Source: Aplysia californica
Taxonomy: Eukaryota; Mollusca; Gastropoda; Aplysiida; Aplysiidae
Direction: 5' to 3'
Length of the DNA stretch: 64,000 bases
Assembly (NCBI RefSeq): GCF_000002075.1
Contig: NW_004797332.1
Coordinates: 435,378-499,377 of the forward strand
Below, one piece after another: positions 1 to 12,400 of this stretch. The notes beneath the pieces were generated by a model, which was given only the letters and a program-made list of their open reading frames with translations, did not search any database and had not been told where the DNA came from. A program made the position numbers and the translations under genes. Within the stretch, counting starts at the first letter, position 1, and every line of letters starts with the position of its first letter.

Positions 1-62
<62 letters not shown>
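1..62. repeat. (CA)n microsatellite
   Basis: About 30 CA units, with further short CA runs to about position 107. Confidence 0.97.
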
Positions 63-66
<4 letters not shown>

Positions 67-336
67 AATAAACGCACACACACGCTTACACACACACAAA
101 CACAAAGATTGTAGGAGTTAACTTGTAGGCTACATTTCGCAGGTTCATAATCTCGAATCAGTCAACTGGCTTAACTGGCAGCGGGGGAAAATGCCTTGAT
201 ATTTTGTTTTATGATCTATTGGTCTCATTTTGTACATGGGGGCGGCGATTTCAGCAAAAGTTGTCCAGAATTCTTATTTTCGTTGTTTCCTGTGTCAAGT
301 TAAAACTTGAGAATTTAAAAAAATAAAACCGGATCT

Positions 337-350
337 GTCGTCATGGTAAC
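337..350 (+). promoter_or_regulatory. RFX X-box upstream of the CFAP58-like gene
   Basis: GTCGTCATGGTAAC matches the RFX X-box palindrome GTTGCCATGGYAAC at all but two positions, with a perfect right half-site. It lies about 170 bp before the start codon of a ciliary gene, the usual place for RFX control of ciliary genes. Two GCCATTTT motifs (YY1-like) follow at about 363-379. The function is inferred. Confidence 0.6.
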
Positions 351-517
351 AAAATAAGTGAGCCATTTTGCCATTTTCATCGGCGCGAAGTACGGACATC
401 ATTCATCAAGCGTCCGTACACTTCTAAATTCTAAGTTTCCATCTCTATTCTATACAAGTAGATTTAGATCTAGACCGAGATCTAAAACTAGGTTCTAGAT
501 TCTAGTTGTCTCTTAAA

Positions 518-3018
518 ATGTCAGACAAGAGAACATCTGAGTCAGGAACAACAAATAATGCTGACCTTGGACGCCTTGGTGCTGTCGCCGACGGTGCAAC
601 ACACGAGGAACAATTGGCATCGGCTGCAGTTTCACTATCAGTAAGTCAACACTTTCAGTGGTACACTGTAGGCTAGTTTACAAGACACTAGATCTAGAAT
701 TAAATCTGTGAATTGAACCTACTGAACTTATCATATACGCAGTGGCTACGTTCACGGCGCCGTAGTCTGCAGGCTAGGTTCACGGCGCCGTGAATGTAAT
801 TGGCAGGCTACGTTCACGGCGCCCTGAATGCAGTTTGCAGGCTCTGTTCAGGGCATGATGAGGGGGAAATTTTGAAATTCGTTAAGAACAAGAAACTAAG
901 CTTACAAATGTGGTAGCATTATTGGTTAGCATCAATATAAAAAGAGTGGATAATTAAGTCATGAAGTAAAATTTTGACAATTCTTTTGTGTTGCTAAGAA
1001 GGTAACGCCTGCCATGTTGGAATATCATAATCATATATAGAAAATGCACACATTTCTAAAAAATCTATCATAAGGTTATAAATGGTTTTAAATGTTGCAA
1101 TAAGTGGTTTTGCAGCCTTCCGTGGCTGTTTTAGAGGATGGACTTGGCATTTTTGATGTAGATCTAGGAGGAAAAACTTTTCCAGAATCGAGGTCCTAAA
1201 TATGGGAATATTTTGACCACAAAAAATCTGAGATCCAAACAACGGATTAAATTTATAATAAAATCAATTATTCAAGATTTTTTTTTGACGTCACTACTTA
1301 TCACACTAGAATAATGTTTCATCTATCAGTACATCGAAAATTATGAGGATATATTAACAGCTTTTCGCATGATAGATTTTTGTGCCCCCCCCCCCCACTC
1401 CCCTGTGAAAGAGCCCAATTTGAGAGAAAACTCCTAAAAGTTAGGAGGTGCAAAACTTACTGTAAATAGTAAATGTAGTCCGTTATACAGTGGTGTCCAA
1501 AAGAAACTTGAAAATGTAATCACCCAGTCATCGTGTTAAAACCTTTCATTACCCACTCATGCAGCATTCCAATTTAAAGCTAAATAAATTCTTCATCGTC
1601 TGACACATTAATATTTAATCTATTTTAAGAGACGCCCGAGATATTGTCACTCAAAATTGACCTTAAAAAAAATAAGGCTTGGCAAAATTGTGCGAAATCA
1701 AAGAAACGTAAAATTGTCTTTTCACATTTATTGAAGAGTATCAATATTGATCAAATGGCGATATATTGAATGCCCAATGAATGGAGAATTGTGTCTTTGC
1801 AATAAACTATATTTTATTACGATATTTTGTCACGATAGTTTCAAACATAACGGAAAACAGAGCAATCACAGATACCACACAAAACTTCGACTCAACCCTA
1901 ATTGTGTTCATTGTTATTTTGCGTAGGAACCATTGGTTTTGTGTTGTGCACGAAACCTTTGGGCATCAGTTCTATTTAGTTTTGGACATATTTATCAGTC
2001 ATTTCATTTCAAATGTCACAGAGAGTTGCAAACAAAGGGTCTGAATTGGGGGCACATGGCAGTTTCGTGGCCTCTATTCCTCACTGACAGATGTTCAAAA
2101 TCTTACAGGGTCTGTGTGAAAAAGAGGTTTCGAGCTCGGTAAGAAACCAACAGCTCCAGAACAAAAACAAAATTAAAACTAATGAGCACAAGTAACTGTT
2201 ACGTCCAGGTTTTGTGAGGCATTTGTAACTGCTCTGTTTTTCAATCTTCATTAGTTTTCTGTTCAGCTCTTCGTTGTTGGTGTTTTGGAAGCTCTGAAGG
2301 GCATTGAATATGCTTTTGTTAATTCGATGTGTGTAGTCATCTTTTACAATTTCAAAGTCATAAATGCCATAAAAAATTGAGCATCTGATGAGATTTGGCA
2401 TCTCCGTCACACAGCATCCTGCTCTACTAAACCTCAGTGTTGCGCTGATTTTGTGAATATTGTTTCAGCCTCCATAGCTTTTGCACTTCCTTGTAAATTT
2501 TGCTGAAACTTTATTTGATGGTGGGTTCTCAAAGGCAGAATAAAAAACGCATACCCGTCATTGTCACCTACTTCTTTATCTTTCTTCATTGGTGAAATTT
2601 TCTTTTTGGCAATGGGGTGAGGAGCAAGTTCATCCTCATCTAAAGGTTCCTCTTCCCTATTATCACTCTCACGATATGTTTCATCACTATGCCTACACCA
2701 CTAGTGCCTATCAATGTTCGAACTGTCATGTGATGTGCTGAAGAATGTGGATGCCATTGCAATAGGCTGGGGTAATCTTGAGAAATTGAGGCTAGGGCAT
2801 CAAAGTATTTTGAAAAGGTGTTCAAAAAGCATTTTCTGAGCTCGATAACTGTTGAAACTGGGGTAGGGCCGAAACAGCATTCTCATCTCGTTGATTAGAC
2901 GCTAGCATCAGCATCAGAAAATGTCATTGAAAGAGACGATTATGAGGCTGAAACAAAAGAATGAATTGAGTGTAGGAACTGATCTAAAATCTCTGTGTCT
3001 GTCTGTCTGTCTGTCTGC

Positions 3019-3073
<55 letters not shown>

Positions 3074-3375
3074 AAATATAAACACAAGCGCAGTTTTGGT
3101 GCAGAACAAAATAAGACAGTAAAGTTGAATAATGGGAAAATTGACCAATAATGAGTTTCTCAGATAACGAGACCTGGCAATAATATTGAGAGCTTTAGTT
3201 TTCCGTTCTTGTCTCGTAGTTGCAAGAAATTTTTAAAAAAGATAACCGTGCTATCAACTTTCCTTATCTCTTTACTGTATAAAAATGCATACTTGATATG
3301 AAATACGCTTGCAAATAGTTTGAATGAAAGAATGAATATCTCGTTCTGGGCCAAAGACATAATACGCACACACAC

Positions 3376-3445
<70 letters not shown>

Positions 3446-6400
3446 GAGCAAATTTTTAGGTCTATATCAATTTCAATTTTCAAGAGCTAGTCTAGAGATA
3501 TTTAAATGAGTGTAAAAACATGAAAATAAAGGTTTCACAACCGAATGAAATCAAAATTAGAACAGCCCATAGACAACCACAAAAATTAACAAATAAGGGC
3601 GTGAGTCCACCTGTCCAAAGAAGATTGGCTGTTTTAACCCTAAATGTGCGTAATTTTAAAACAAAGTACAGGATATTACATGTAAATTACGGAATCACAC
3701 ACATTAAGGGGCCTGCCAGTGTCAGTAAATGTAATCGTTTTTGGTGGAACGTACGCTCTAATATAACACAATTAAATCTGTATATACACATGTATATATA
3801 TTTAGAATCTAATGAAGGTAGGAACATCAAATTAAATGACGTTACACTATACAAAATCCCCCCCCCCCCCCCACTTTTTTCCCCACCCAAAAAATTTGAT
3901 AGAAAAACAACACATCAGAACAATAACAAGAAAGAAAAAAATACATACTAACAAAATAAAACACCACAAAGAGGGAAAAATAAAAGTTGCTGCATGTAAC
4001 GTATTCAACAAATCAACATGTTGACAACAAGTGAGAAAGAGACGAAGTGAAGCTAGGTGAACTTTCTTTCAAAAGTAAAGAGGTTTGGTTTCTTTCCTTT
4101 TCTTTTTTTTTTATTTGACTTTTATTACCCGATTCGGGGACCAAAAAATGCCCAAAAAATCGAGCCACGATTGATTGGTTGCGGCCGCGACAAACGCAGA
4201 TGCTAGTTCAATGTGTCGTTATCAATAACCCTCCGTAGATCTAGATCTAGATCTAGACAGCACACGAGTGAACACAACACATTAAGTTTAAGAGCAGCAC
4301 CCTTCATAGGCAACACGTCATATCTCTAGCGAAAAACTGTTTGGAACTGTAGCATTTCTTTATATATAAATATTTACTACAGACATTTTTTGAACCGATT
4401 GAACCATATTGTATACAAACAATCTTTGGTAGGCCTACGCCTTTACTATAATTATAGATCTATATAATATCTGAAATTTGCGGGAAAGGATGTGATTTCA
4501 GAGTGTTCAGAGAAATAGTGCCCAGCTTTATTTTCCCGAACGTTCAGAGAAATAGTGCCTAGCTTTATTTTCCCGAACGTTCTGAGAAATAGTGCCGGCC
4601 TAAGTTTAAAAGGATCAGTTTGTTTTTAAAAAAAAGAAATTATACCATACAAGACAGAGTGCTGTGCACAATATAATTTTAGTACTTTATAATTAGGCCT
4701 AAACAGCATGCTTAACCACTGAAAAAAACCAAAACAACAACTACCAGCTAGATGTAGTGACTAGATCTATACTTTTATAAATCTACTCTCTGCTCATGAT
4801 TTGTGTCATCTAAAGCTGGCCAGGTTCAAATGTAGGCTTACTACTAATAATAATAAATGACATTTACATAGCGCTCTTCCCCGATTTAAGTACACAGGCT
4901 CTGAGCGCTTTACAATAGTAGGCCTACAACGTACAACAGTCATAAAACGTTGCGTTTTGACTAAAGAAAAGTACTCCAAATATTCATCTTATTAATTTAA
5001 AAACAGAAATGACTTCAGCTGACATTTGAATGAATCAAAAGATTTGATCTCTCTTTAATTGGTACTTGGTGAAGCATTCCAGATCTTGGGGCCTTGGTAT
5101 TCAAATGCCCTCTTCACCCATTGTTTTAAGTTTCATAGATGGTAAAATAAATTTCTTTTTTTCAGCTGATGACCTTAAACTGCGAGTTGGAATGTACAGT
5201 CTTAACAGATTTGATAATTATATGATGGTGCATTATCATTCAAACATTTGTGACATATGAAGGCCAACTTGTACACAATCCTTTTCTCAACAGGAAGCCA
5301 ATGCAAAAAGAGGTTTAGCAGAGTCTTGCTTTCTTTTCCGTAAAACTAAATGTGCAGCTTTGTTTTGGACAGTTAATTGAAGTCTTTTAACTTTCTCCAG
5401 TGATATTCCTGATGACAAATCTCAGTTGAACAGGGTATTTATTTGGCAATGAAAAAACTTTGAATGAGGCATGAAGCTGCTGTTCATTGTGAACATCAGA
5501 TAATTCTATTTACATTTAATTTATAGGCCTACGTCTATGGGTGAATTTGACTGCAACGATGTTCCAAAATTAGGAACGGAAGCAGTGATTATTTAATTAT
5601 ATAGACACTTTGCCACCGAATGTACTGCAGATAAAACTGGCCTATCATACAAACTTTATGGCTCGACTACATTTAGTCCAGATGCTGAATCACAATGTGG
5701 ATTTTTTTTTAGATACCTTAGAAAACTTTTAATAGATCATGCATGAGCTAAATATTGTGGATAAATATGCTTTCCTAATTCTGCAGCCAACTCCTTAATT
5801 CAAACTTAAAAGCAAGTTAATTATGTACTGCTGACACAGGCATTAATTCTTTAGGTTCCATACCTGTACCTCTTCTCTACTATTGCAATATAAGATTGTC
5901 CATGATATTTGAAACTATTGAACTTCACTTTATAGTTAGACCATGTAACAATTGTTTTTAAAAATTTTGCATAACGTCAATAAGTCACCTGAATCATTAA
6001 AAAAACCTTTTGTATTAGTCTCTGATTTGTTAGAGAACAAAATGGCCAAAATAGAAATAGTTGAAAGAAACTCAAAACTATGAGATTTTATGTCTATAAT
6101 ATATGTTTGAAATTTGAATTACTAGGTTTTGTTTTATCTTTTACTAACCTCAGCTTGCATCATGTTCATTTACAATGTTCTCCAGGGACGTGGGACCCCC
6201 AAAAATGTTGAATTCAAAAGCAAAGATACATCAGATACTTCCATCCGTGAGCTCACTTTTGAGGATGCGGAATTGCCAAATGAACTCAAAACAATGGAGG
6301 ACATCCAGAACACATTCTCTGCAGTATGTTAAATGAATTATGTTTTAAAGTATTAAGAATCTTTTAGATATAAATAAAAATCTACTATGCTGTTATGCTT

Positions 6401-9400
6401 TATTTTCCCAGTTTCAGATGAATGGGATGTTAACTGATTCATCAGGGGAAGAATCTACAGTGAATCATAGTCGGGTCAACAGTCGATCTTACTTTTAAAT
6501 GGACTGCCTTGACCCCAGGAAGGGTTATTACTTAATGGCGAGCAAAGAGTGGTTAACTCTTTGTTGAGATAGTGGGCACATATGTCCGATCAGCAGCAGA
6601 CCGAAGGCAATTTAATAATGCTGCTTGTTTTGAATCATTAGACACAAATGAGAAACACGAATTTGCATATTTCATAGCATGTATATGTTGTTGCCTCTCT
6701 TTTTAACTTTCCGGTGAAGGAAGCAGAATTTTAATATCTAGATCAATTAAGGAAGTTATTCCTCTTTTTTTTAAGTACCCCAAAACAATGCGTCTTCAAA
6801 CGTACAAAATGCATGACTTCAGTGAATTAAATTTGATGGTCAATCACAATGTTATGAGACATCCAATTTTTTGGTGTCAAGATCTACAAAGATTCCATTG
6901 CTCCTCCCCTGAACCTTTCCAAAATGTATATTATTATAGTTTTCCATCTCTGACCAAGTGCCCCGTTAATTTTGAAACATACCATTGTATGAATTGAGAC
7001 CACACCAATTAAAACCCAGTCATTCCGGCAAATTTGGATAAAGAAATGAAAGATGGCTGCGATGGTCAGGGAAGCAAAAGCGCAGACGAGTTCAGTTTGA
7101 TGTGATCTTCTCTGATTTGGCCTTGTAGGCCCTATCCACCCAGCGTGTGATGTAAGTTCAGGTAGAGGGTTCAAATGCGAGGGCGATGTTGTTTTTTTCT
7201 TCTTGTTAAGTGTTTTCACGGCGCTGGCAACTGCATAAGGTCATATGAGCACTCAGGACACATTAAGCATTTTCAGTTTGGTATGAATTAGTTTTGAATA
7301 ATGCCTGGGTGGTGGCTGAAACCTACTTTTATCGATTTTAGGACCACCAAGGGATCTTTAATGTGTGTAACATGCATAGAGTACCTCCGAGATTTTTTAA
7401 CCTACATTTGAGAAGGTTAGGTGTTAGATCTTATTTACTGTAAGATCAGGGGTGTTACTGAAAGGCAGTAAGAAGGAGCCAAGGAGTAACAGCAGAAGGA
7501 CAGTAGAAAGCCAGGAGCCTAGAGGAGGGGGGCAAAGGGTGGAGGGGATGGGGCAGAAAGTGAATACAAAAGCGGACGACAGAACGTGGTCAGAGAGCAG
7601 GATAGGAGGTGAAATTAGAAAATTTTGTAGTTAAAGAAGAACATTTTCTGTCACTATCAGGTTACGAACTCAGGACCTATTGAAAGAGAGGCGAACACTA
7701 TACCTCTAGACCATGAGAGCCCCCAGGACGATGCTTTGTGAAAATAAAGGCCTTGACGGGTTCACACCTCAGTGTGATCTCATATGGGGCAAACATTGTA
7801 CCCTGTCATCGAGATTTACAACAGACATGTGATCCCATTCATGAGAGTGGATGATCTGTGATGCAATGGGCTGTACAATGATCACAAATTTTCTTATGAT
7901 CCACAAATTTTCACTGCTTGGTTGATAAGTTATGCTCCACTGGGTTTTTATTCAAAAATTATATCTGAAAGTAGTCCTTCAGAGTGGGATCTCAGGGATG
8001 AATTTTGTGTTGATAAAAATTCTGTTAGATCATAAAACTGCTGGATCTTAAGTGAACAGCGATTATAAACGATGGGATCTTAGGTGGAGGTTATTTTATG
8101 ACGTGTTTATAATTTTGTTAAGATTGTGATAGAAAAGTAGCCGTAGCAGGGTTAGTGCCAAGGGTGGGGTGCTGATGATAAAATGATATAAGTGATTACA
8201 TTGAAGATATGTATGGAGAGGATTTTAAGGATGCTAATGTATTTGGATGTTCCACTACGTATTATTGTTTGTGCTTTCTTTCACCTTCCCTTCATCATTA
8301 CCATCTTCATCAGCATCTTATTTGTTTGTTGTGGAGCATAAAAAAGTGGAAATTCTACAAGTCTCAACCCTTTTTTATTCCTTGTTATTTACAATGATGA
8401 TAATGGTGATGATGATCTTGTCTTCTCTTTATCATGCTAAGGTTAATGAGAAAAAAAAGCGTTCTCTGATATACCACCTGAATATTTTATATCTTTTTTT
8501 TTGCATGATTGATTTCAGGTCATTGAAGAGTTCCGAGGTGACAAATCAGCAGAAAGATTTTTGGAAGAATATGAGAAGTTATACGAGGCTTTGAAAAGCA
8601 GTCATAAGGAACTTAAAACGTGGCAGCTGAGATGTTCAAGTTTAGCAAGCGAAATCAAGAACAACACAGAGAAAGTCAATTTGGCTATCCATCTGTCTCA
8701 GGAGGACCGTGGAATGATTGCCACCTTGAACAGAGTAAGAGTTTGTGCCATATTTTGTTCTTAGTTGAATGCAATGGGTGATTTGTGGGGGCCGTGGTGT
8801 GGCTTGTTCCTTCTCTCCTATTAAATATCTATTGTTCTTATCTCTTCTCCTTCTTTTCTTTGTATGTTACTTTCTATTAACACCTCTAATCTTCATCACT
8901 TATTTGACCTATCTGTGTTGCAAATGCCATGAAACTCATACTAATGCCAAAACACAACTTTGTTTTATTTTAAGGGAAGAGCCTTTAGTCCAGTGTCTAG
9001 AGTTAAGAAAAAGAAAAGAAATATTAATATGTTTTGCCTCCATTTGATTTTGAGGAAAAAAGAAACACATTAGCTCAATAACGACCTTTTTTGTGTTTGG
9101 AAAAGCAAAAATGGCTACAGGGAGATGGCAAATAAATGGGACCTACCAGTGATACCGTCCAAATATCTGGCAGCCATCAGAGGGGGTTGGGGGCTTTCAT
9201 GGTTAAAGGGTAGGATGTTCGTCTCTCATTCAATAGGTCTCAGATTCGAAACCTGACAGCGACAGAAAATTTTCTTCTCCAAAATTTGTTCCATTCATCT
9301 CTTTACCCGCTTTCTAATCATGTTCTGTCGTCTGCTTTTGTCTCAACTTTCTTCCCCGTTCCCCCCACTCCCTTTGCCCCTTCCTCTTGGCTCCCGACTC

Positions 9401-12400
9401 TTTCTGTAGCCTGTCCACTGCTACTCCTTGGTTCCTTCTTACAGCTGTCTTTCAACAACACACCTGATCTTAGGATAGGTAAGATCTAACACCTAGCCTT
9501 CTCAGATAAAGGTGAAAAATCTTGGAAGTCCCATATGCAAGTTGCGCACATTAAAGATCCCTTGGTGGTCCAATACCAATAAGAGAGTAGGCTTGGGCCT
9601 CCACCCGAGCAAAATTAAAAATTATTTCCTACCAAACGGAAATTGAGTAATGAGTCCCGCATGCTCGTATGACCTTATGCAATTGTGAATGCAGTAAAAC
9701 TCTTACCAAAACTAAAACATGAAAGGGGTTGCACTTTTTTCTGGTGAGCAGTTGGTTGACAGGCCCCCCCCCCCCTTCCTCCCCACTCCCCCCCCCAACC
9801 CCCAAGAAACAAAAAAAAACAACCCAACTAATAATAAAAGCTCCAGGAGCTATTCATGATAGAATACACCATAGTGCAAAAAGTTTGTTGTCACTCTCAT
9901 GTGATCTGTTTCATTTACCTCCTAATAGTGTTTTTTTTCCCTTAGTTTTTCTTCCTGGTAAAAGGGGATTGTTCTGACCTTGACTGACTGTCTACATCAT
10001 CTTGACTAGAGTGAATATTGTGGAGCTGAAGTAAGGTGGTTCTTGGGCAACATCATGATTGCCTTTCTCACCCTGCATCAGGGTATAGGCCACAAACACT
10101 TTTCACTTTTCTGTATCCTGAGCAAGCCTACTTGATGTTATTCCATGTCTTCCCACTTTTCTGTACATCAATTATTGTGATTCTTCTCCAGGTTCCACGT
10201 GGTCTTCTCCTTGATCTTTTATCCTGTGGATTTCAATCCAACAGTTTCTTTGTTATGCAGCTGCCTGACTTCCTGAGAGTATGTCCAATCCATCGCCACC
10301 TCCTTCTTCCTACTTCATCTCTGACTGGGGTCTGTCTTGTTTTCCTTAACACATTTCCTCGTTGGTGAGCCTGATCCCTGGTAACTTTCTAAGACACTTT
10401 CGGCAACATATCAAATAAAAAGAATCTTTTTCCTTTGACTCACAGCTCTTTTATATAAATGAAATATATATTTGTTTCAAAATGAATGAAATATGGCTGT
10501 CTCAAAATCTTTAAAAGTTCTTGAGATGTTAGCATTTTTTAAAGTATCAACGCAATTTTTAAATAAATTATTGGGCACCAGTAAAAGTAATTTTCTATCT
10601 AATAAGATTACAGAAACATTTTAAAAATTATTTTTCTCAGCAAGTTCAAGATGCTTGGGGAATGGTTGATATTCTTCATGACAGAGAAATGAAAGCAAAA
10701 GATGCTGTTTCCTCTATGAAAGAAGAAATCAATACTCTGACACAACTAGTAGAGGAAGGAATGGGCTTGGAAGAACTGCAGAGGTTATCAGAAAAAGCTG
10801 CTGCGGAGAGGAAAGCGTATGTATTTGTGTCTTTTCAAGGTCTACTGTTTTTATATCACATGTTCATTGTTTCAGAATTGTTTATTAAATGTGTCACAAC
10901 GCTGTGGAATCTGGTGCTCGTAAATTTTTGGGCATATGGAGTTATTGGTAACATCTTAAACCATGTTCATTTGTCTTGCCTTCGGTGAAAAAATTCCCAT
11001 TTATCATGAATAGAAGTCGAGATATTTGCAATTGAAGGAGGTGGAGGTCACCTTTTTTCAGAGGTTAACTTAACGAGAAAATGGCAGCCAAAGTTTGGTT
11101 ATTTCCATAGCTTGACAGCCAGTACTGAAAACTTACTTTTTTTTGTTGCCTTTAATCAATGTTTTTCAGTAAAATCTACATGGAAATGCGTTCTTTTATA
11201 GACATAAAATATGTTGAGCCTCCCCCCTCAATTAGATAAAAATAGCCAAACTGGTGGGAAAATGCCAATTTCTTCAATTTCATTATTTTGAGGAGCGCCT
11301 GATTTCACCACACTGCCTCACATATGAAATGTTTTTCAGCATGGAGGAAATAATTGCTGACCTTAAAGAGGATAAAGATGGACAAGAAATGCGGAACAAT
11401 GAAGTCTTATCACGAATGAAAGAGAAAGATCAAAAACAAGAAAATGAAATCAATGATTTGAAAACCCAAAAATCCAGGCTCAAACTTCAGTCTGAAGAAG
11501 TGAGTTATTTTCAAAACATTGATTAATTTCAGGAGGCAGAAGAGATGTTAATATTTGAGATTTACTTTTTTAAAATGAATGTAATGTAGGCTAGCATGGC
11601 CTTTGTTCTGAAAATTGGTCGAATCGTCTGCTGCCAATTGCAAAATTTCTTCAACTCTTTCTCAATTCATAAACTGAGATATGATCTTTTACGCATTTTG
11701 GGTATATCACTCACACCTGTTATATAGTTGGTAGTTCCCCTTTAGAATGTTCTTAGCTAGTCCATTTTGATATTATTGTACTGAGTATTACTTTAGGTGA
11801 ATGCGAGTCATTGATTCAAAGTGTTTAATCATACATGGACAAGGTTTATGAATCATGGGTCATAAGTCTGAGACATGCTTGATTTTAGTTTCTTCTCTTT
11901 TTCAAGAATGTTAATTGATATTTTACCTAATGTCTTCTGATTTCATTATACTACATAACAACTGTTATTACGTTGCTCATGAACTTTACACATTGGATAT
12001 CATCGGACCAAAATGCTACTGTTGTCAGTGAATATCCCACTAGTCTAGATGTTTTTATCTGATTGTGACAAAATAAAATGTTTCAGGCATCTCCTAAAAA
12101 ACATTATGTTGAGCATATTGTTGGCTAGTTGTTCAACTGTTCAAAATGTGAAATTTTTCAGGAGAGAAAAAAAGAAAACCTTGTTTCAGTTATTTTGCAA
12201 TTATGTATCTTTACTTGCCTTTTCCAAAATTTTGAATTTGAATTTTGGTTAAATATTTCATAAATACATTGTACCATTACATGCAACTAATACCATTGAT
12301 TAAAGATAAATTGCAATAAAATTTATTTCAAATATCTGGTATTACAAAATGACAGTACTGTTTCTTGACAGCGGTATATTACCTGTGTATTCTCAGGACA

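Larger units (their letters stand above)
641..6185 (+). other. Intron 1 of the CFAP58-like gene
   Basis: 5.5 kb AT-rich intron holding the palindromic minisatellite, a possible Tc1-like end, the acidic coding-like stretch, CTGT and CA microsatellites, poly-C runs (1384-1396, about 3858-3872), the 37-bp repeat and the old AGCGCTTTACA repeat. No exon is supportable between 2700 and 4500 or 5500 and 6185. Confidence 0.6.

Noticed and set aside
3520-3951. 143-aa plus-strand open frame in intron 1
   Set aside because: No recognisable domain, ends in a poly-C/A region, no splice or start context; likely chance.
9729-9977. Pro-rich frame suggesting a coding exon
   Set aside because: It comes from poly-C runs after the SINE-like copy.
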